Shown: positions 47,853 to 58,777 of the stretch, one piece after another
How positions within the stretch are numbered: the first letter of the stretch is position 1
Layout of the letters: every line of letters begins with the position of its first letter
NCBI GenBank assembly: GCA_002900995.3
Contig: CM035304.1
Coordinates: 3,915,612-3,979,611 of the forward strand
Length of the DNA: 64,000 nt
Reading direction: 5' to 3'
Source of the DNA: Ganoderma boninense
Taxonomy: Eukaryota > Basidiomycota > Agaricomycetes > Polyporales > Polyporaceae
Notes under the pieces: model-generated
Databases searched by the model: none
Told to the model about the DNA's origin: nothing
The model's input: the letters and a program-made list of their open reading frames with translations, nothing else
Translations under genes and position numbers: made by a program

Positions 47853-48542
47853 ATGCCGAACACTGTCTCTTCCAAAGCATCCGCCTCCCGTGCCGGTCAT
47901 GCACCGACGAATGGCTCCCCCGCCCGAACCCCAACCACGCGCCACACAGCCCAACCACCCAAATCGCCCGCGTTCGTCCCCGAGCAGCAGAGATCAGAAT
48001 ACGGGATTGACGCGGACCTGATCGAGTCCATCCTACTCGACGCAGAGACCCGCGTCAACCTCTTCCTAGACGACTCGGAACCCTCCATCCTACCGCTCTC
48101 GCGCAAAGTCTTCCAGGAGGCGGTGACGTGCGGGCTGCTGAAGCTCATCAGAGACCCCGCTGGGCGTGTCGTCCAGGTCGTGAACGGGCACATGGATCCG
48201 TACCAGAGCCTATCCACCGAGAACATCAACGCCCACTTCGGCTTCGGTCTCGATGCGCAATCGGACGACTACACGACCGGATCGTCTGCGTACAGTCCTG
48301 TGACTAGTAGCGGTGATCCCGGGTCTTGGTCCTGCGGAGACTCGGATGCGGACGTTGACTGGGTCGCGGTGTTCAGCAGCTGCAGCGACGGCTTGAGCCT
48401 CGCTGAGCGGGGAGAGACCACGCAGGCGACTTGGGCTGCATTAGATAGCGATGGAGCAGACGGCGCCGCGAACACGTTTGTTCAAGGACCTGGACCGGCG
48501 TCCTGCCGGTACGGAGGTGGCAGCGCTGTTGCTGAACTCTGA
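47853..48542 (+). CDS. Hypothetical protein, Ser/Thr-rich N-terminus
   Basis: ATG 47853 follows a TATA box and a short leader. The first 45 residues are Ser/Thr/Pro-rich and probably disordered (SKASASRAGHAPTNGSPART). A helical, acidic part follows (YGIDADLIESILLDAETRVN, FLDDSEPSILPLSRKVFQEA, VTCGLLKLIRDPAGRVVQVV). The family is not recognised. As one open frame it ends at TGA 48540-48542. An alternative model splices an intron from GTGTTCAGCAG (about 48370) to GCATTAG (about 48446). It then continues in another frame (MEQTAPRTRLFKDLDRRPAG, EVAALLLNSENVDVSK) to a GTGAGC donor, with a stop closer to 48712. The spliced version reads more like protein. Unspliced coordinates are given here. The gene is convergent with the KPWE protein. 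Confidence 0.6.
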   Translation: MPNTVSSKASASRAGHAPTNGSPARTPTTRHTAQPPKSPAFVPEQQRSEYGIDADLIESILLDAETRVNLFLDDSEPSILPLSRKVFQEAVTCGLLKLIRDPAGRVVQVVNGHMDPYQSLSTENINAHFGFGLDAQSDDYTTGSSAYSPVTSSGDPGSWSCGDSDADVDWVAVFSSCSDGLSLAERGETTQATWAALDSDGADGAANTFVQGPGPASCRYGGGSAVAEL

Positions 48543-48720
48543 GAATGTAGATGTATCAAAGGTGAGCACGATCTTCAACGTGTCCACGACAATGGGCGAT
48601 CCGTACTCACAGCTAAATGATATAGAAAATGGGGGTGCCATGCGGTGGCAACTGTACATTGATCATCGAGGATGTTACAAGACTTCACCTGTTTATCATA
48701 CAATACTTCCCATGAAAATT

Positions 48721-49736
48721 CTATGTCGTGGACTGTGCTTCCCATGGCTTCTTCCGAACACTGATTTTCGATTCGCTCGGAGTCTCGGACTGAGACGAGG
48801 CAGCTGGGCGTTAGCGGAAGGTGGAACGACGGGAGGAGAGACTCACGCTGAGAACGTTGGGAATGACCTTGTTGTTTGGAATGCTGTCCGTTTTCCCCTG
48901 CTCAATAAGCTCCTTTATTTGTGCAAATGTTAGAGTGCCTTGCTCCCCGTCCTCCGGTGGTAGGTGAGGTGCAGGGGTTGTCGGCGTAGGAGCGAAGTCA
49001 ATCCCAAGCTTTGGCCCGTTGCGAGCGGCACGCGCGGCATCCAAGTCGAGTGATGCGCCTGACACGCTGGAGGTGTTTTGAGTACATACAAGGATGATGA
49101 AGGAGCAATACGTAATGAAGGGATGCGGCGCAGGTCGGGAATAAGGCTTCCCAAGGAGGAAGTGGAAGACATCACATTCGCGAACCAGCACTAAACTCCG
49201 ACCAGGTACGTCACCGACATAAGGTGTCTTCACCATTCCCCTCGAGTGTCGCACACGCGATAGAGGGCGAACTTCTTCCTCAAGGGCGACACGTAGTACA
49301 CGCAGAGGTGTACCACTACCCCAGGCAGATCGCGGTCGACGGGTCGCGGAGCAATGCAGGTAAACACAGTGGAAGTCTGACGGCATGTCTCTCCACCTGA
49401 TGAACTTCCATTTCACCAACATCACCGTGATTCGACAGGTGCTCCGTGGCCGATCTCCAAGACTACGGAATTACTCACCGGTTGAAGTAGAACACTTCAG
49501 ACCGAAGCATGAGCTCCTCCCGCTCCCCTTCCGACTTGCCCTCTAATACACCGCTGCTCAGGATGCCGGCGAGACCTTGCTTGTGGGGTGTACGATCGTA
49601 TGAGCGACTGAGAGAAGCGTGAAACCAAAGAGGGGGGAAGCCGCACCTGGTATTCGACATCGTCGGCGAAGCGGTAACTTGCAAAACGCCCCAGCGGATC
49701 GCTAGAGGGGCTGGGGGAGTTCTGGGCATCCATCAT
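48721..49736 (-). CDS. KPWE-motif protein, PEX39-like peroxisomal import factor
   Basis: Four exons give a protein of about 155 residues. ATG 49736 opens MMDAQNSPSPSSDPLGRFAS and YRFADDVEYQ. The second exon gives QGLAGILSSGVLEGKSEGER and VFYFNR. The third gives VSGASLDLDAARAARNGP and, at residues about 100-135, GTLTFAQIKELIEQGKTDSI followed by PNNKVIPNVLS. A last exon reads SETPSESKISVRKKPWEAQS and ends with TAG at 48721-48723. The combination of an I.ELIE.GK...IP..K.IP helix with a terminal (K/R)PWE motif defines the fungal KPWE (DUF5572) family. To my knowledge, yeast and human members (PEX39, human C6orf226) bind the PTS2 receptor PEX7 and help import of PTS2 cargo into peroxisomes. That function is inferred here. 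Three short introns sit at matching phases. Confidence 0.8.
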
Positions 49737-50384
49737 TCAAAGCGGGGCGCTCTAGCGAGGCGAGGTGATAATTAAAGTCGTCGTTGCCGGCGGGACGGGG
49801 GACGGGGACGAGGGTCGGGAACAAAGTGTAAACGCCTCTTGCCTGCGCATGGGCGGCTGTTGGGCGGTGTTAGCGCTCCGCTCTCCGTTAGCCGAGCTCC
49901 AGCCAGGCTCTGTTTTCGACTCCCACCATCGGCCAAACGGACATGCGTCCAAACAGTCCCCAGTTCCGCCGGCCACTCGCAGCTCATGGGAAGCCAGAGG
50001 CGAGAACCGTCTTGGTCATCTTAATTCGCCGAGTCCAGTGGGGCAATTTACCGTCCGAACCAGCCCCACTTTCTCGCAATGGCAGGACCGAGCATCATCA
50101 GGCCACGCTTCTCCTCGGTCTCTGCACCTTGTGTGAGACTCAGTCCGCGAGCCGGCTACCGGTTGCGTGAAGCAGGGAGGCACCCCATTCTATTCCGAAG
50201 CAGATGCAGGGTGCCTACTGCGTTCTTGCCACGACGAGTACGGCGATTCGACCCTTATGTAACCCTCACAACGCAGTCCAAAGAAGGCGGCGTGAATCAT
50301 CATCGGCGTCTTCCCTCCAGACCAATATATGTATGCCGCCCCCGATGACTTGGCACAGAGTCTTTCCCTTCTCTGTCGGTCACC
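49737..50384. promoter_or_regulatory. Shared divergent promoter of the KPWE and DUF6534 copy 2 genes
   Basis: This 648-bp segment lies between two genes transcribed away from each other. A TA-rich stretch (ATATATG, about 50323) and a CT-rich run just before ATG 50385 look like core-promoter elements of the DUF6534 gene. Confidence 0.45.
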
Positions 50385-52762
50385 ATGAGCGGCCTTGCGA
50401 CCTCCAATCCCGCTACCGCTGAGGCTCTCGCAGCTATCGAGGCCATTATCCCTCAAACGCTCGGTGCCGATCTACTGGGAACCCTGTTCGGTCTCATGTA
50501 CGTCGTCTTGCATTGTGCCTTCGCCTCCGCTGACATGCACCCTCTTGCAGATTGTACGGTTTGAGCGTTCATCAATTGTACCGGTACTTTCGTCTATTCC
50601 CTACCGATGCTATCTTCATCCGCATTTTGGTGAGCGCTGTTGGTTAAGCTCTTACTTGGAGTCTTCTGTTGACATGTGCGCATGCGCAGGTGGCACTGGT
50701 CATGTAAGCTTTGACACGGGGCGCGGACGAAAGCATGCTCCTAATGACGTATTGTAGGACATTTGAAACCGTGCACGCTGTCTTGACGATGCACTTCTGG
50801 TCGGTTGTTCCCCGTCATCGTTGACATTTCGCTGATATTCGTATTCGTGTCGCAAACAGTTACGACTTCCTGGTCACGAACTATCTCAATCCCGAAGCCC
50901 TAGTGAATGGAGTTTGGTAAGAATCATTGGCCAACGCCATGTGTTTTTAGAGACTGACTTGCGGATGATGCAGGTCGCTGGATGTACGCAAAGTAAACCC
51001 ATGTTTGGCCATACTTCACACTAATTATGCTTTCCACGTCGCTTCAGGCAATTCCAATCGTAGTGGTGAGCACTGTGATTGCAAATGAACGAGATGGGAC
51101 CGTAACTCATGCTCGTGCAGAGCGCAATTGTGCTCTCATCGCAGCTGTAAGTCTTCACAATCTGCCGGAAGAGCTGCGCTCAGAGTTTTGCCCCATTTAG
51201 CTTCTTTGCCCGTCGAGCGTATTTGAGTAGGTTAGACTACGCTAGCTTCACTACCTACATCTGATCTGTTCTAGGTGGCCCGCGTTTCCGTCCATTCGTT
51301 ATTTTCGCGGTATGTGTTACTCGCCGTTTACATGAGATCAACGTTGCTCACGCTGGTCCAAGCTTCTTCTCGTCGCGGCAGAAATAGGTTGGCCGCGGTT
51401 CCTGGATGTGAAAATGGGAACTAGGTACTAAATTTTTTTCACCGCTCCTCCCTAGGCTTTTCGATAGGTGCGTTTCTAATCGGCTTGTTCGTCAACTGGA
51501 TTTGTCTTAAGTATGGTGCTTACAGTCATCACCATCAAGACGTGAGCTCTGCAGATTCATTGGGATTGTCAGACTGCTCATCTCGATACCTGCTTCCCAC
51601 AGGTTCAGTCACGATCTCAACGACCTTGGTCACGAAAAAGTGAGGTGTGCTGATGCATGCGTTCCGCAACGAGATACTGACTGTCGTCTTGAAGTGGCTC
51701 ATCTCGGCCACCCTGGGCGCTCCCCTGGCAGCGGACCTGGTGTTCTCCGTCACGCTTCTCACCGTACTCCGTGCCAGCCGGCAGTGCCAAAAGAAGGCGT
51801 AGGTCGCAATCCATGATTCATAGATTTGACTTTTCAGACTCATCCGGGGGCCTAGGTGTGAGTCCAAGCTCGACTGGTTCGTGATATACATCGTAAACAC
51901 CGGTGCGTATGTCGTGAGATCCGTACGTAGGGATATTTGCTCACGCCGCTTTCATCAGGCCTGCTGCACTGGTAAGCGGCTCCTGATCCATCGAGTCAGT
52001 CTGGCCACTCAACTCCACGTTCCCAGCACCGTCAATGTCGTCGCGTTGGCCGTGGTAAGTGCGGTTCTGCGGATCAGCACAGCAGCGTTCTCACGTTGAT
52101 CGTCCCAGAACCTGGCAAGCATGAACGGCGAATCGACGTACTATCTTCTCTTCAACATTATAGCCGCGCGACGTGCGTCCGAATTCGAATTCGCTGTCAC
52201 CCCATCTCGCCTTCCATCCCGCACTGACACTGACGCTCGCGCTAACCCCGCAGTCTACGCGAACTCTCTTCTCTCCGCGTAAGGCAATTTCCTAAACTCG
52301 CCTCCAGCCGCACTCTGACCGCTGGCCGCTTCTGCGCGGAACATCCACAGGCTCAACTCGCGTGAGGCGAGACCCGGCAACATCTCCTTCGACGGCTCGA
52401 TCGGCCTCAATTTCATCGAGCGCGCGACGCGCCGCGCCGCTGCGGAGACATGGAACGTCCCCCAGGTATGTCGCAGACGCCCTTTTCTTCTCCTCCCTTC
52501 TCCTTCTCTTCTCCCGCCCCGAAGCCGTCTCCTCGACGACGACACGTAAAAATCTGAATCTGTTACGGACGCCGACATTGACGCGCCCTCCCCTGCGCTC
52601 CGCCAGGTTCCCGAAGGGCCCCCTTCGATGATCAACATCAAGATGACGACGGAGCTCGAGACCGACAACGACCACGAGCTCCATTGGGACCAGAAGACGC
52701 TCGAGGGCGGCGTCCACAACATTGCCAGTGTCAACAGCCACGCCACGGACAGCGCCGTCTGA
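50385..52762 (+). CDS. DUF6534 family seven-helix membrane protein, copy 2, with microexons
   Basis: ATG 50385 (CACCATGAG context) starts MSGLATSNPATAEALAAIEA and PQTLGADLLGTLFGL. Splicing through about 16 exons yields LYGLSVHQLYRYFRLFPTD, VALVMTFETVHAVLTMHF, YDFLVTNYLNPEALVNGVW, SLDAIPIVVSAIVLSSQLFF, ARRAYLSGPRFRPFVIFA, AEIGFSIVITIKTFSH, WLISATLGAPLAADLVFSVT, ESKLDWFVIYIVNTG and YYLLFNIIAARLYANSLLSA. A hydrophilic tail containing RAAAETWNVPQ ends with TGA 52760-52762. The frame holds only if exons of 14 nt (50690-50703), 42 nt (50758-50799), 57 nt (50860-50916), 10 nt (50974-50983), 18 nt (51048-51065), 26 nt (51121-51146) and 26 nt (51201-51226) are used. The DUF6534 family is a basidiomycete expansion of unknown function. 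The copy at 461-2711 shares intron positions and most motifs. Confidence 0.85.
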
Positions 52763-53491
52763 TGCTCGTACGCGTCCAGGCCTTGTCCGTGCGCATATGG
52801 CCTCGCTCGCTGCGCCGCTGGTCGCGCTTCTATATACCCCATGCTCTCGACGTCTATGCGATGTGCGGTGTGCGGTGTGCGGCTGCAGCTTCCATGCGTC
52901 GCGCGCCGCGGACGCGACACGCGTCGTTTAAGTTATTACGTGGATTCGGATATGGGTTTGGATTTGGGGGGAAGGAGGCGGCGGGCCCTGGATCTGGCCG
53001 AGGTGCGCCGGGGCGTTCAATCGTTTGTAGACTGTCTCTCACTTCGCCTTGCAAGTACTGTATTCTATGCGCGCGGGCGGCTGCGCCCGGTGTACGACTA
53101 ATAGAATCACATTCGTTTGTCCCTACGGCGCTGGGTGCGGGTGTCGCGCAGTGCGATTTCCGTCCGAGGACTTAAGAGGCTGAGTTCGGAGGCTATCGGG
53201 AGGCGCAGCCCGTCGAATTCAGAAGCGGAGCTGCGGACGAGAGGATTGGCACCGCGTCTCCCCGTTTCGTGGTGGCATGCGCGAGTTAGTATGTGAAGTA
53301 ATGCCCTAACGATGGCCAAAGGTTCAAACGCTGCGCCGTAGAGCATATGGTTCGGACTGTAGGGAGGAAAGGAGTAGAGACAACACGACAAGAAGGCATG
53401 TAGAACGCTCGCGCTGGCAAAGGGAGCACTACGTCTACCAACGACACCACAGTAGCTTCCCATGCCACAGTTCTCGGCCTCGCACCCTTGA
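52763..53491. other. Convergent intergenic region
   Basis: Lies between DUF6534 copy 2 (+) and the P450 pseudogene (-). It contains 3' flanks only; no gene or repeat was recognised. Confidence 0.5.
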
Positions 53492-55619
53492 TCACGCTGG
53501 GTCCTGGCGGATCAGAGCTTCTGCGGTGGAAGACCTGGACGTGATTCTGCACTGGAACGGCTCCGGCGGTCTGCATCGAGCACGGCATTAGCGGGTGCAG
53601 GGTCTGCAGCGAAATCAACGCCGGCGACTTACGCTAAGAGGCCTTCGGTAAACTTGGCAGTGAGCGCAACAGCCTCGCCTTTCTCGTCGAGAGGGGGCCT
53701 GATGTCGAAGACATGCAGGATGGACACTGCGGCGATCCACACAGAGGCATCGCCGAAGTGCCTCCCTGGGCAGATCCTGCATCGTTTGACGAAGGTCGGT
53801 ATCTGAGTCAGTGGCTATTGTATCCGCGCTGGAACTCCGGTCGAGGGTAACGCACCGTCGTCCGTATCCGAACGTGAACGTGCGGGGGTCGAGAACCTCG
53901 CGATTTAGCTTTCCCTCTCTGGTCAGGTAACGCTCGGGCATGAACTTCTCCGGGTCTGCATAGTTCCGCGGGTCATGCGCGAAAGCCCTGAGCGCGTTCC
54001 TCGTCAGTGCTAGTTTATCGCCATCTGCAGCAAAACGCACCACGTATTCGCTATGACGACAGAGCCCTTTGGAATGCGATAACCGTTGTACTCATCTTCT
54101 TCGTCCGTGCATGTGTGCGGGATTGAGAGGGGAATATTGTGCTCCACCGATAGATCTCCATCACCAAGGCCTCGATATAGGGGAGGGAATCACGGTCGAT
54201 AGTGACGGGAGACGGTTTGTGCCAATCACTGTATCGAGCTGGGCTTGAGCCCGCACTTGTGCCCAGGATGGAGCACCATGGCGAGGAGGAAGACTCGGGT
54301 TGTCATCTGAGTCTGCAATGGGGCGATGAGAAAATCTGGAGCGTATTCTATTCAGTTGCATAGACAGCTTACGGTGTTAACTCCGCCTTAATGAGGGTGG
54401 AAAACCACGTGAGTTAGGCGTAGTCAGGGGACGAAGAGACTACTGTATCATACCGAGGTATACACTGGCCGAGACGTCGCGCATAACACTGTCGTTCTCG
54501 TGCAAGAACGTCCCCTTGGCTTCCGCCTCTTGGACCATAACGGTAACTATGGAATGATCAAACCAGCCCCCACGCTGTCCGAAATAGAGAACTGAAATTC
54601 TTTCTTAATAGAGCGGAGCCTGGTCACTCACCATTCTAGCAATCGTGTCGTCAAACGTTTTATTCTGAATAACGCTCCAAGTGCGTCTCCAGCTTGCAGC
54701 CTTCCTCTGAAAACGTGCCCCAGGGAACCAAGAAGGGATGTACCGGAGGATAGGGAAGATCTCGACCAGGTATTTTCCCGAGATAGAAGTCTGCGCGAAA
54801 ATAACGCCTGCCTCCTTGAAGAGGGCAAGAAACTCATCGTGGTGATTCTTGGGCGAGATGCCATAGGCGACCTGCATCGATGTCGACCCGAGGGCGCTAG
54901 AAATCGATTATATGAGCACACAAATACCGGGCGGCAACGGAGAGAATCGACGTACAACTCAACATGCTCTGAAAAATGCTCAGGATCTTCAAGAAGAAGG
55001 GAGAGCAACTTTCTAATACCTCCCTCCTGCAAAGCATTCCACTGAGTGGACGCCGAACGGCTAAAGAACTTGTGGAATGCGCGGCGCTGTTTCTGCCACA
55101 CTGGTCCACTGCTCGCAGCTGCTGTGATTCATGGATTTAATCCTTAGTGGTGCATAGTTATTAATGAAGAACCGCAAGAGCTAAGTGTATAAACATACAA
55201 TTCGGCCATTGTGGAACATGGCCTTCCCGAATAATTGGCCGATCGCTTGTCCAGCAAGTCGGTTGCCGCTTCCAAAGAGCCGAGAACGATAATGTGCTGT
55301 CCAAAAGCATGCAAGTGCGTTATGTCACCTGCAGATTGGAAACAAATATTCGCCAATAGCCAAAAAGGCTGTCAGAGTGTGACGCACCGTATTTATTTGA
55401 CATTTCACGACACTTCCGAGAAGAGAGGTCCTTCGGAATGTCGAAAAGGTTCCCAATGATAGGAAGAGGACGAGGCCCTGGGGGAAGAGGGAGGGTCTTG
55501 ATGGGGCGGATGGAGTGCACGATGAAAATGACGAAGAAGACGCTGGATACAACAGCGAACAGGTGTAGAGGAGGTATAGCATCGTGAAAAGTAGAAGGAA
55601 AAGAAGAGTCGGCAGCCAT
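53492..55619 (-). pseudogene. Cytochrome P450 pseudogene (several frame breaks)
   Basis: The start is clear: ATG 55619 opens a membrane anchor, then TLPLPPGPRPLPIIGNLFDI and GQHIIVLGSLEAATDLLDKR. Later parts remain recognisable: VWQKQRRAFHKFF, AGVIFAQTSISGKYLVEIFP, FLLAMVLHP (I-helix end), EALVMEIYRW (ExxR), YNGYRIPKGSVVIANTW, KFMPERYLTREG, FTFGYGRR, ICPGRHFGDASVWIAA and a last exon ending SSTAEALIRQDPA at 53492. Compared with the intact relative at 58778-60958, about a dozen residues before VWQKQRR are missing together with a usable splice acceptor (about 55100-55180). The frame also changes at about 54261-54266, 54197-54203 and 54126-54136. The I-helix acid is Asn (GGVNT). A TATAAAG at 55677-55683 still precedes the start. 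The heme loop itself is intact, so decay looks recent. One or more breaks could be sequencing errors, but the missing block is not. Confidence 0.75.
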
Positions 55620-56789
55620 CTTGAAGAGAGGACGTAGTTTCGATACCCACGCTGCGCGGACCTCGAGGGCCCTGAGCTTTATAGGTGCAGCGCTGGCAGG
55701 AGAGGGGAAAATGCTTCACCGTCTGTTTGCGCGTTCCACTTAGCGGCCTATCTCCAGTCAGCGTCATCATGTGAATCTTGAGAGAAAATGTTCATGTGAA
55801 GTGGACTCCCGCGATACGCCTCGGAGGGAAGTTCCACAGCTGATGCAGGGACGGACGTGCGCCATACAGAAACCGGGATAGGCATACCGCAACCCAAGTA
55901 GCGTGGTATCAGCAACTTTACACCTTGCTGAGCAGCGAACACTCCTGAATAACCCCGAGTGCCTGAGGAAGCAGCCTCAGGCTCCAAGTCAGCAGATAAC
56001 GTAGAGCCGTTTATGGCTTAGGGCAATCCAAGACGCTTCCCAAGGATGTCAGAGAAGCTCGACGTCCCCCAGGAAATATTATTGTTGCTGGCGTTTGCGA
56101 GCGGATGGGCGGGTAAAGGGTGGTCACTGGCCACGCATTTAGCCCAAAGGTCGAGTCGGGAGAATTGAGGGCAGGTTGGCTAAAGTTAGGATAGAGACGG
56201 AGGTACATTCAACCCAATGCCAGGATCATACGACCCCAAGGGAGGAATACCGAGAGCTGTATTCGAGAAGGTGCGTCTCAGGACTGCCGGCCGAGGAAGG
56301 CGTTCGTGGGACAGGGAGCAATTGGCTGAGGGACAAGGAGACACGGAAAATTGCCATTACAAGTTCCCGTCGAAGGTTGAACGCTTAGAGAGCTCTCCGC
56401 ATTTGTCCTGGCAGTACGCCGCTGAAATTTCCACAGGTCGTGCACAGGTTGTGAACGCTGTAAGTGTCACTGCGACACTGATTTCAGTCGCCACTAGTAC
56501 TCGATCTCGAGTTCCTTGAAGTTTAGCTTGTATCTACACATCAAAGGATCCCATGAACGAATGAATGACAAGGATAGAGAATGACGCGAGGCCCGTCTCG
56601 ATGGCTAGGAGGATTGTAGAGGGGGCGTCAACGAGGACGTACTCAGGATGAGGGCAGCAAGGAGTGGGGGTTGAAGCTTGAAGCCTTCCGCGTGCAAGCA
56701 TCCATGACGACTCACAGGCATACGTATCCACTGTTCATGGCTCAAGCCGCAAGCACTTCAAGTTGGAGGCCAGAGCGGCGGCTTTGGCG
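55620..56789. other. Intergenic region upstream of the P450 pseudogene
   Basis: Includes the promoter side of the P450 pseudogene. No further coding signal recognised. Confidence 0.4.
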
Positions 56790-57060
56790 AGAACTTGAAA
56801 GCCGTGGTGCATTGGCCGGTGGCGGATCAGAACTTCTGTCGTATAAGCCTCGGCGCGACCCTGCGCAGACTTCAAGCTTTCGGCGTTCGGCGTCAGTGAA
56901 TAAACTCATCATTTGAGGTCGGAATCGTAGCTGATTCAAGATGTCTTCCTGAATTTGGATCCGTGGGCCGTTGCTTCGTCTCTGTCGTCGAGAGGGGTTT
57001 GATGCTGAAGGCGCACAGGACGGACGCCACGGTGGCCCCTGGGCAACTGTGCAACGAAAG
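56790..57060 (-). pseudogene. Relic of a cytochrome P450 3' end
   Basis: After an AG acceptor at about 57060 the minus strand reads CPGATVASVLCAFSIKPLST. This matches the region after the heme cysteine in the neighbouring P450s (ICPGRHFGDASVWIAAVS and FDIRPPLDE), with a deletion. Further on, RVAPRLIRQKF echoes the family's terminal AEALIRQ. Bases AGAAGTTCTGATCCGCCA here closely match AGAAGCTCTGATCCGCCA at the end of the pseudogene at 53492. The frame is broken by a deletion and stops. No upstream P450 sequence was found in 57.1-57.9 kb. This is best explained as the remnant of a third tandem copy. Confidence 0.6.
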
Positions 57061-57891
57061 TCAGTTGTCGGAGTTCAACAATAACAATAACCACTTGTCA
57101 CTATGAACCAGAATGTCCTGACCGTGAAAAATTTTCACTCTACATTCACTTGACTCGTTGAAAATCGACAAGTTGTTCATCTCCGAGCGATCGAAATCGA
57201 GGATCCATGAGCCCAAAGAACACCAGGAGAGTGCCAGTAGACGGGATGACAAGAGGCGTCCTGTTCCTCACTCTGAGAGTTCTTTGCCCTCAACTTTTCG
57301 TGCTGAGGAATGGCGAAGATTATTTGTGTGGGAGTTGGCATGTGGAACTAGTTCAAGTCGACGATGACTCGGTCACGATGCTCGTCAGTGCAGCTGGGTC
57401 CGGAAGAACCCGTTGGAATCCACAGGCAGAATCTAAGTACCGCAATTGAGCTGCCGAGTCACGCACCACTCGAGCGACCCATCCTTTCTCCGCTACCCAG
57501 TTCCAGCTCATGTTCTGCTCGTCGTGGCTGTGGATCGCCGCATCCGCATCTATGCTTGGAATCTGGATGTCTGTCAACGCCGGTCTCTACCGCCGGCTTC
57601 GATTGGTGCTTTGGCCAGTTGGCGCCGGCGCTCGCCTTTTAACGTTTGGCCACCCGCCAATGCATTGTCTGCATTCTGGCAACTCGTTCTCAATGCTGCA
57701 CCACAAAAATTGATCTCGTAATCGCCAATGTTTGGAAACAGATAAATGGACCAGCGAATCCCAGTAGTGCCTGCTTATCATCCTCGTCAACAGCCAGCAC
57801 GGCGACTCGACACCCTTTTTGAAACGGTATCAGTATGATCTTTCTTGATCGTCCACTGTCTGAAACGACTTTCTAATTTCTGGCTGTAGGA
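57061..57891. other. Intergenic region
   Basis: No supported gene. It includes the probable promoter of the hypothetical gene at 57892 and flanks the P450 relic. Confidence 0.4.
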
Positions 57892-58670
57892 ATGGCAGCT
57901 GCTACCGCTCCAGAGTGCTGCTCTGCCCAGAGCCCAACTATGCGCGACGTCCTTACGGGCCTCTGTCGTCAGCGGTTCCCTGCGATGACCTTCAGAAACG
58001 ACTATTACCTCTTCATCCTCAGCGAAATCGACCTCGAGGACCTCCAATCATGCTGCCCTATTGAAGATGTCGACACCTATGTCGATAATCTCTTTGCTTC
58101 CGAGACTGGGGGCAGGCCGGACCATGCGGATGCCCTTCTACAGTACATCGGCGACATCCTGGACGCCCCGGCCCAACATCTCAACGGAGTGCGTCGCCTG
58201 GCTCTGTTATCCGGCTCTGTAATAGCACACTGTTCTGACACCTCTTTGCTTACTAGGTGAAGCCTCCACCAGGCTTGAAGCATTCGGGCTGTGGTGTCGT
58301 GATCTACACCATCCCAGACAGCGAATTCTCTGTCCGGCTCTTCCCAGGAGACCCGGCCGAGCAGGTCTACTGCCTCGACTTCGTGCACAACGACACCGGC
58401 CACCCCACAAACTCCCCCTTCGACTTCGAACTCTGGGCCAGTGCGTGGCCAGGTACCCCCTTCTCTCGGATATTCTCGATCGAAGAGTCCGTGGGCCTCG
58501 CCCCCGAGTCTATCCTTCCAGGCGAGGAGAAGTTCGCTCTGAGAGACGGGTACACGTGCCTTCTCAAGCGGAAGGAACACAAGGGCCTTGTGTTCACGGT
58601 ACCCGTGCGCCGCTGTCTGGTTGGCGGCGATAGCCATAGGCGGATGTTTAGGTGCGCGACCTCGCCTTGA
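57892..58670 (+). CDS. Hypothetical protein, two exons
   Basis: Exon 1 (57892-58188) starts MAAATAPECCSAQSPTMRD and encodes a helical part (LFILSEIDLEDLQSCCPIED, DALLQYIGDILDAPAQHLNG). A 68-nt GT-AG intron (58189-58256) joins in phase to exon 2, which is rich in beta-type sequence (SGCGVVIYTIPDSEFSVRLF, EQVYCLDFVHNDTGHPTNSP, FDFELWASAWPGTPFSRIFS) and ends GDSHRRMFRCATSP, TGA 58668-58670. The total is about 236 residues, without signal peptide or membrane segment. I do not recognise a family. The coding look of both exons and the clean splice make the gene itself likely. Its stop lies 107 bp from the stop of the convergent P450. Confidence 0.65.
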
Positions 58671-58777
58671 AGCTTTAGAGCAGCACATCCCAGAATAGTG
58701 TCATCGGTTTGGAAATATGGACGTAACGGTCATCTAGACTGTAGATATAGAAACGTGATATATCTGCTTCAAGTCGT

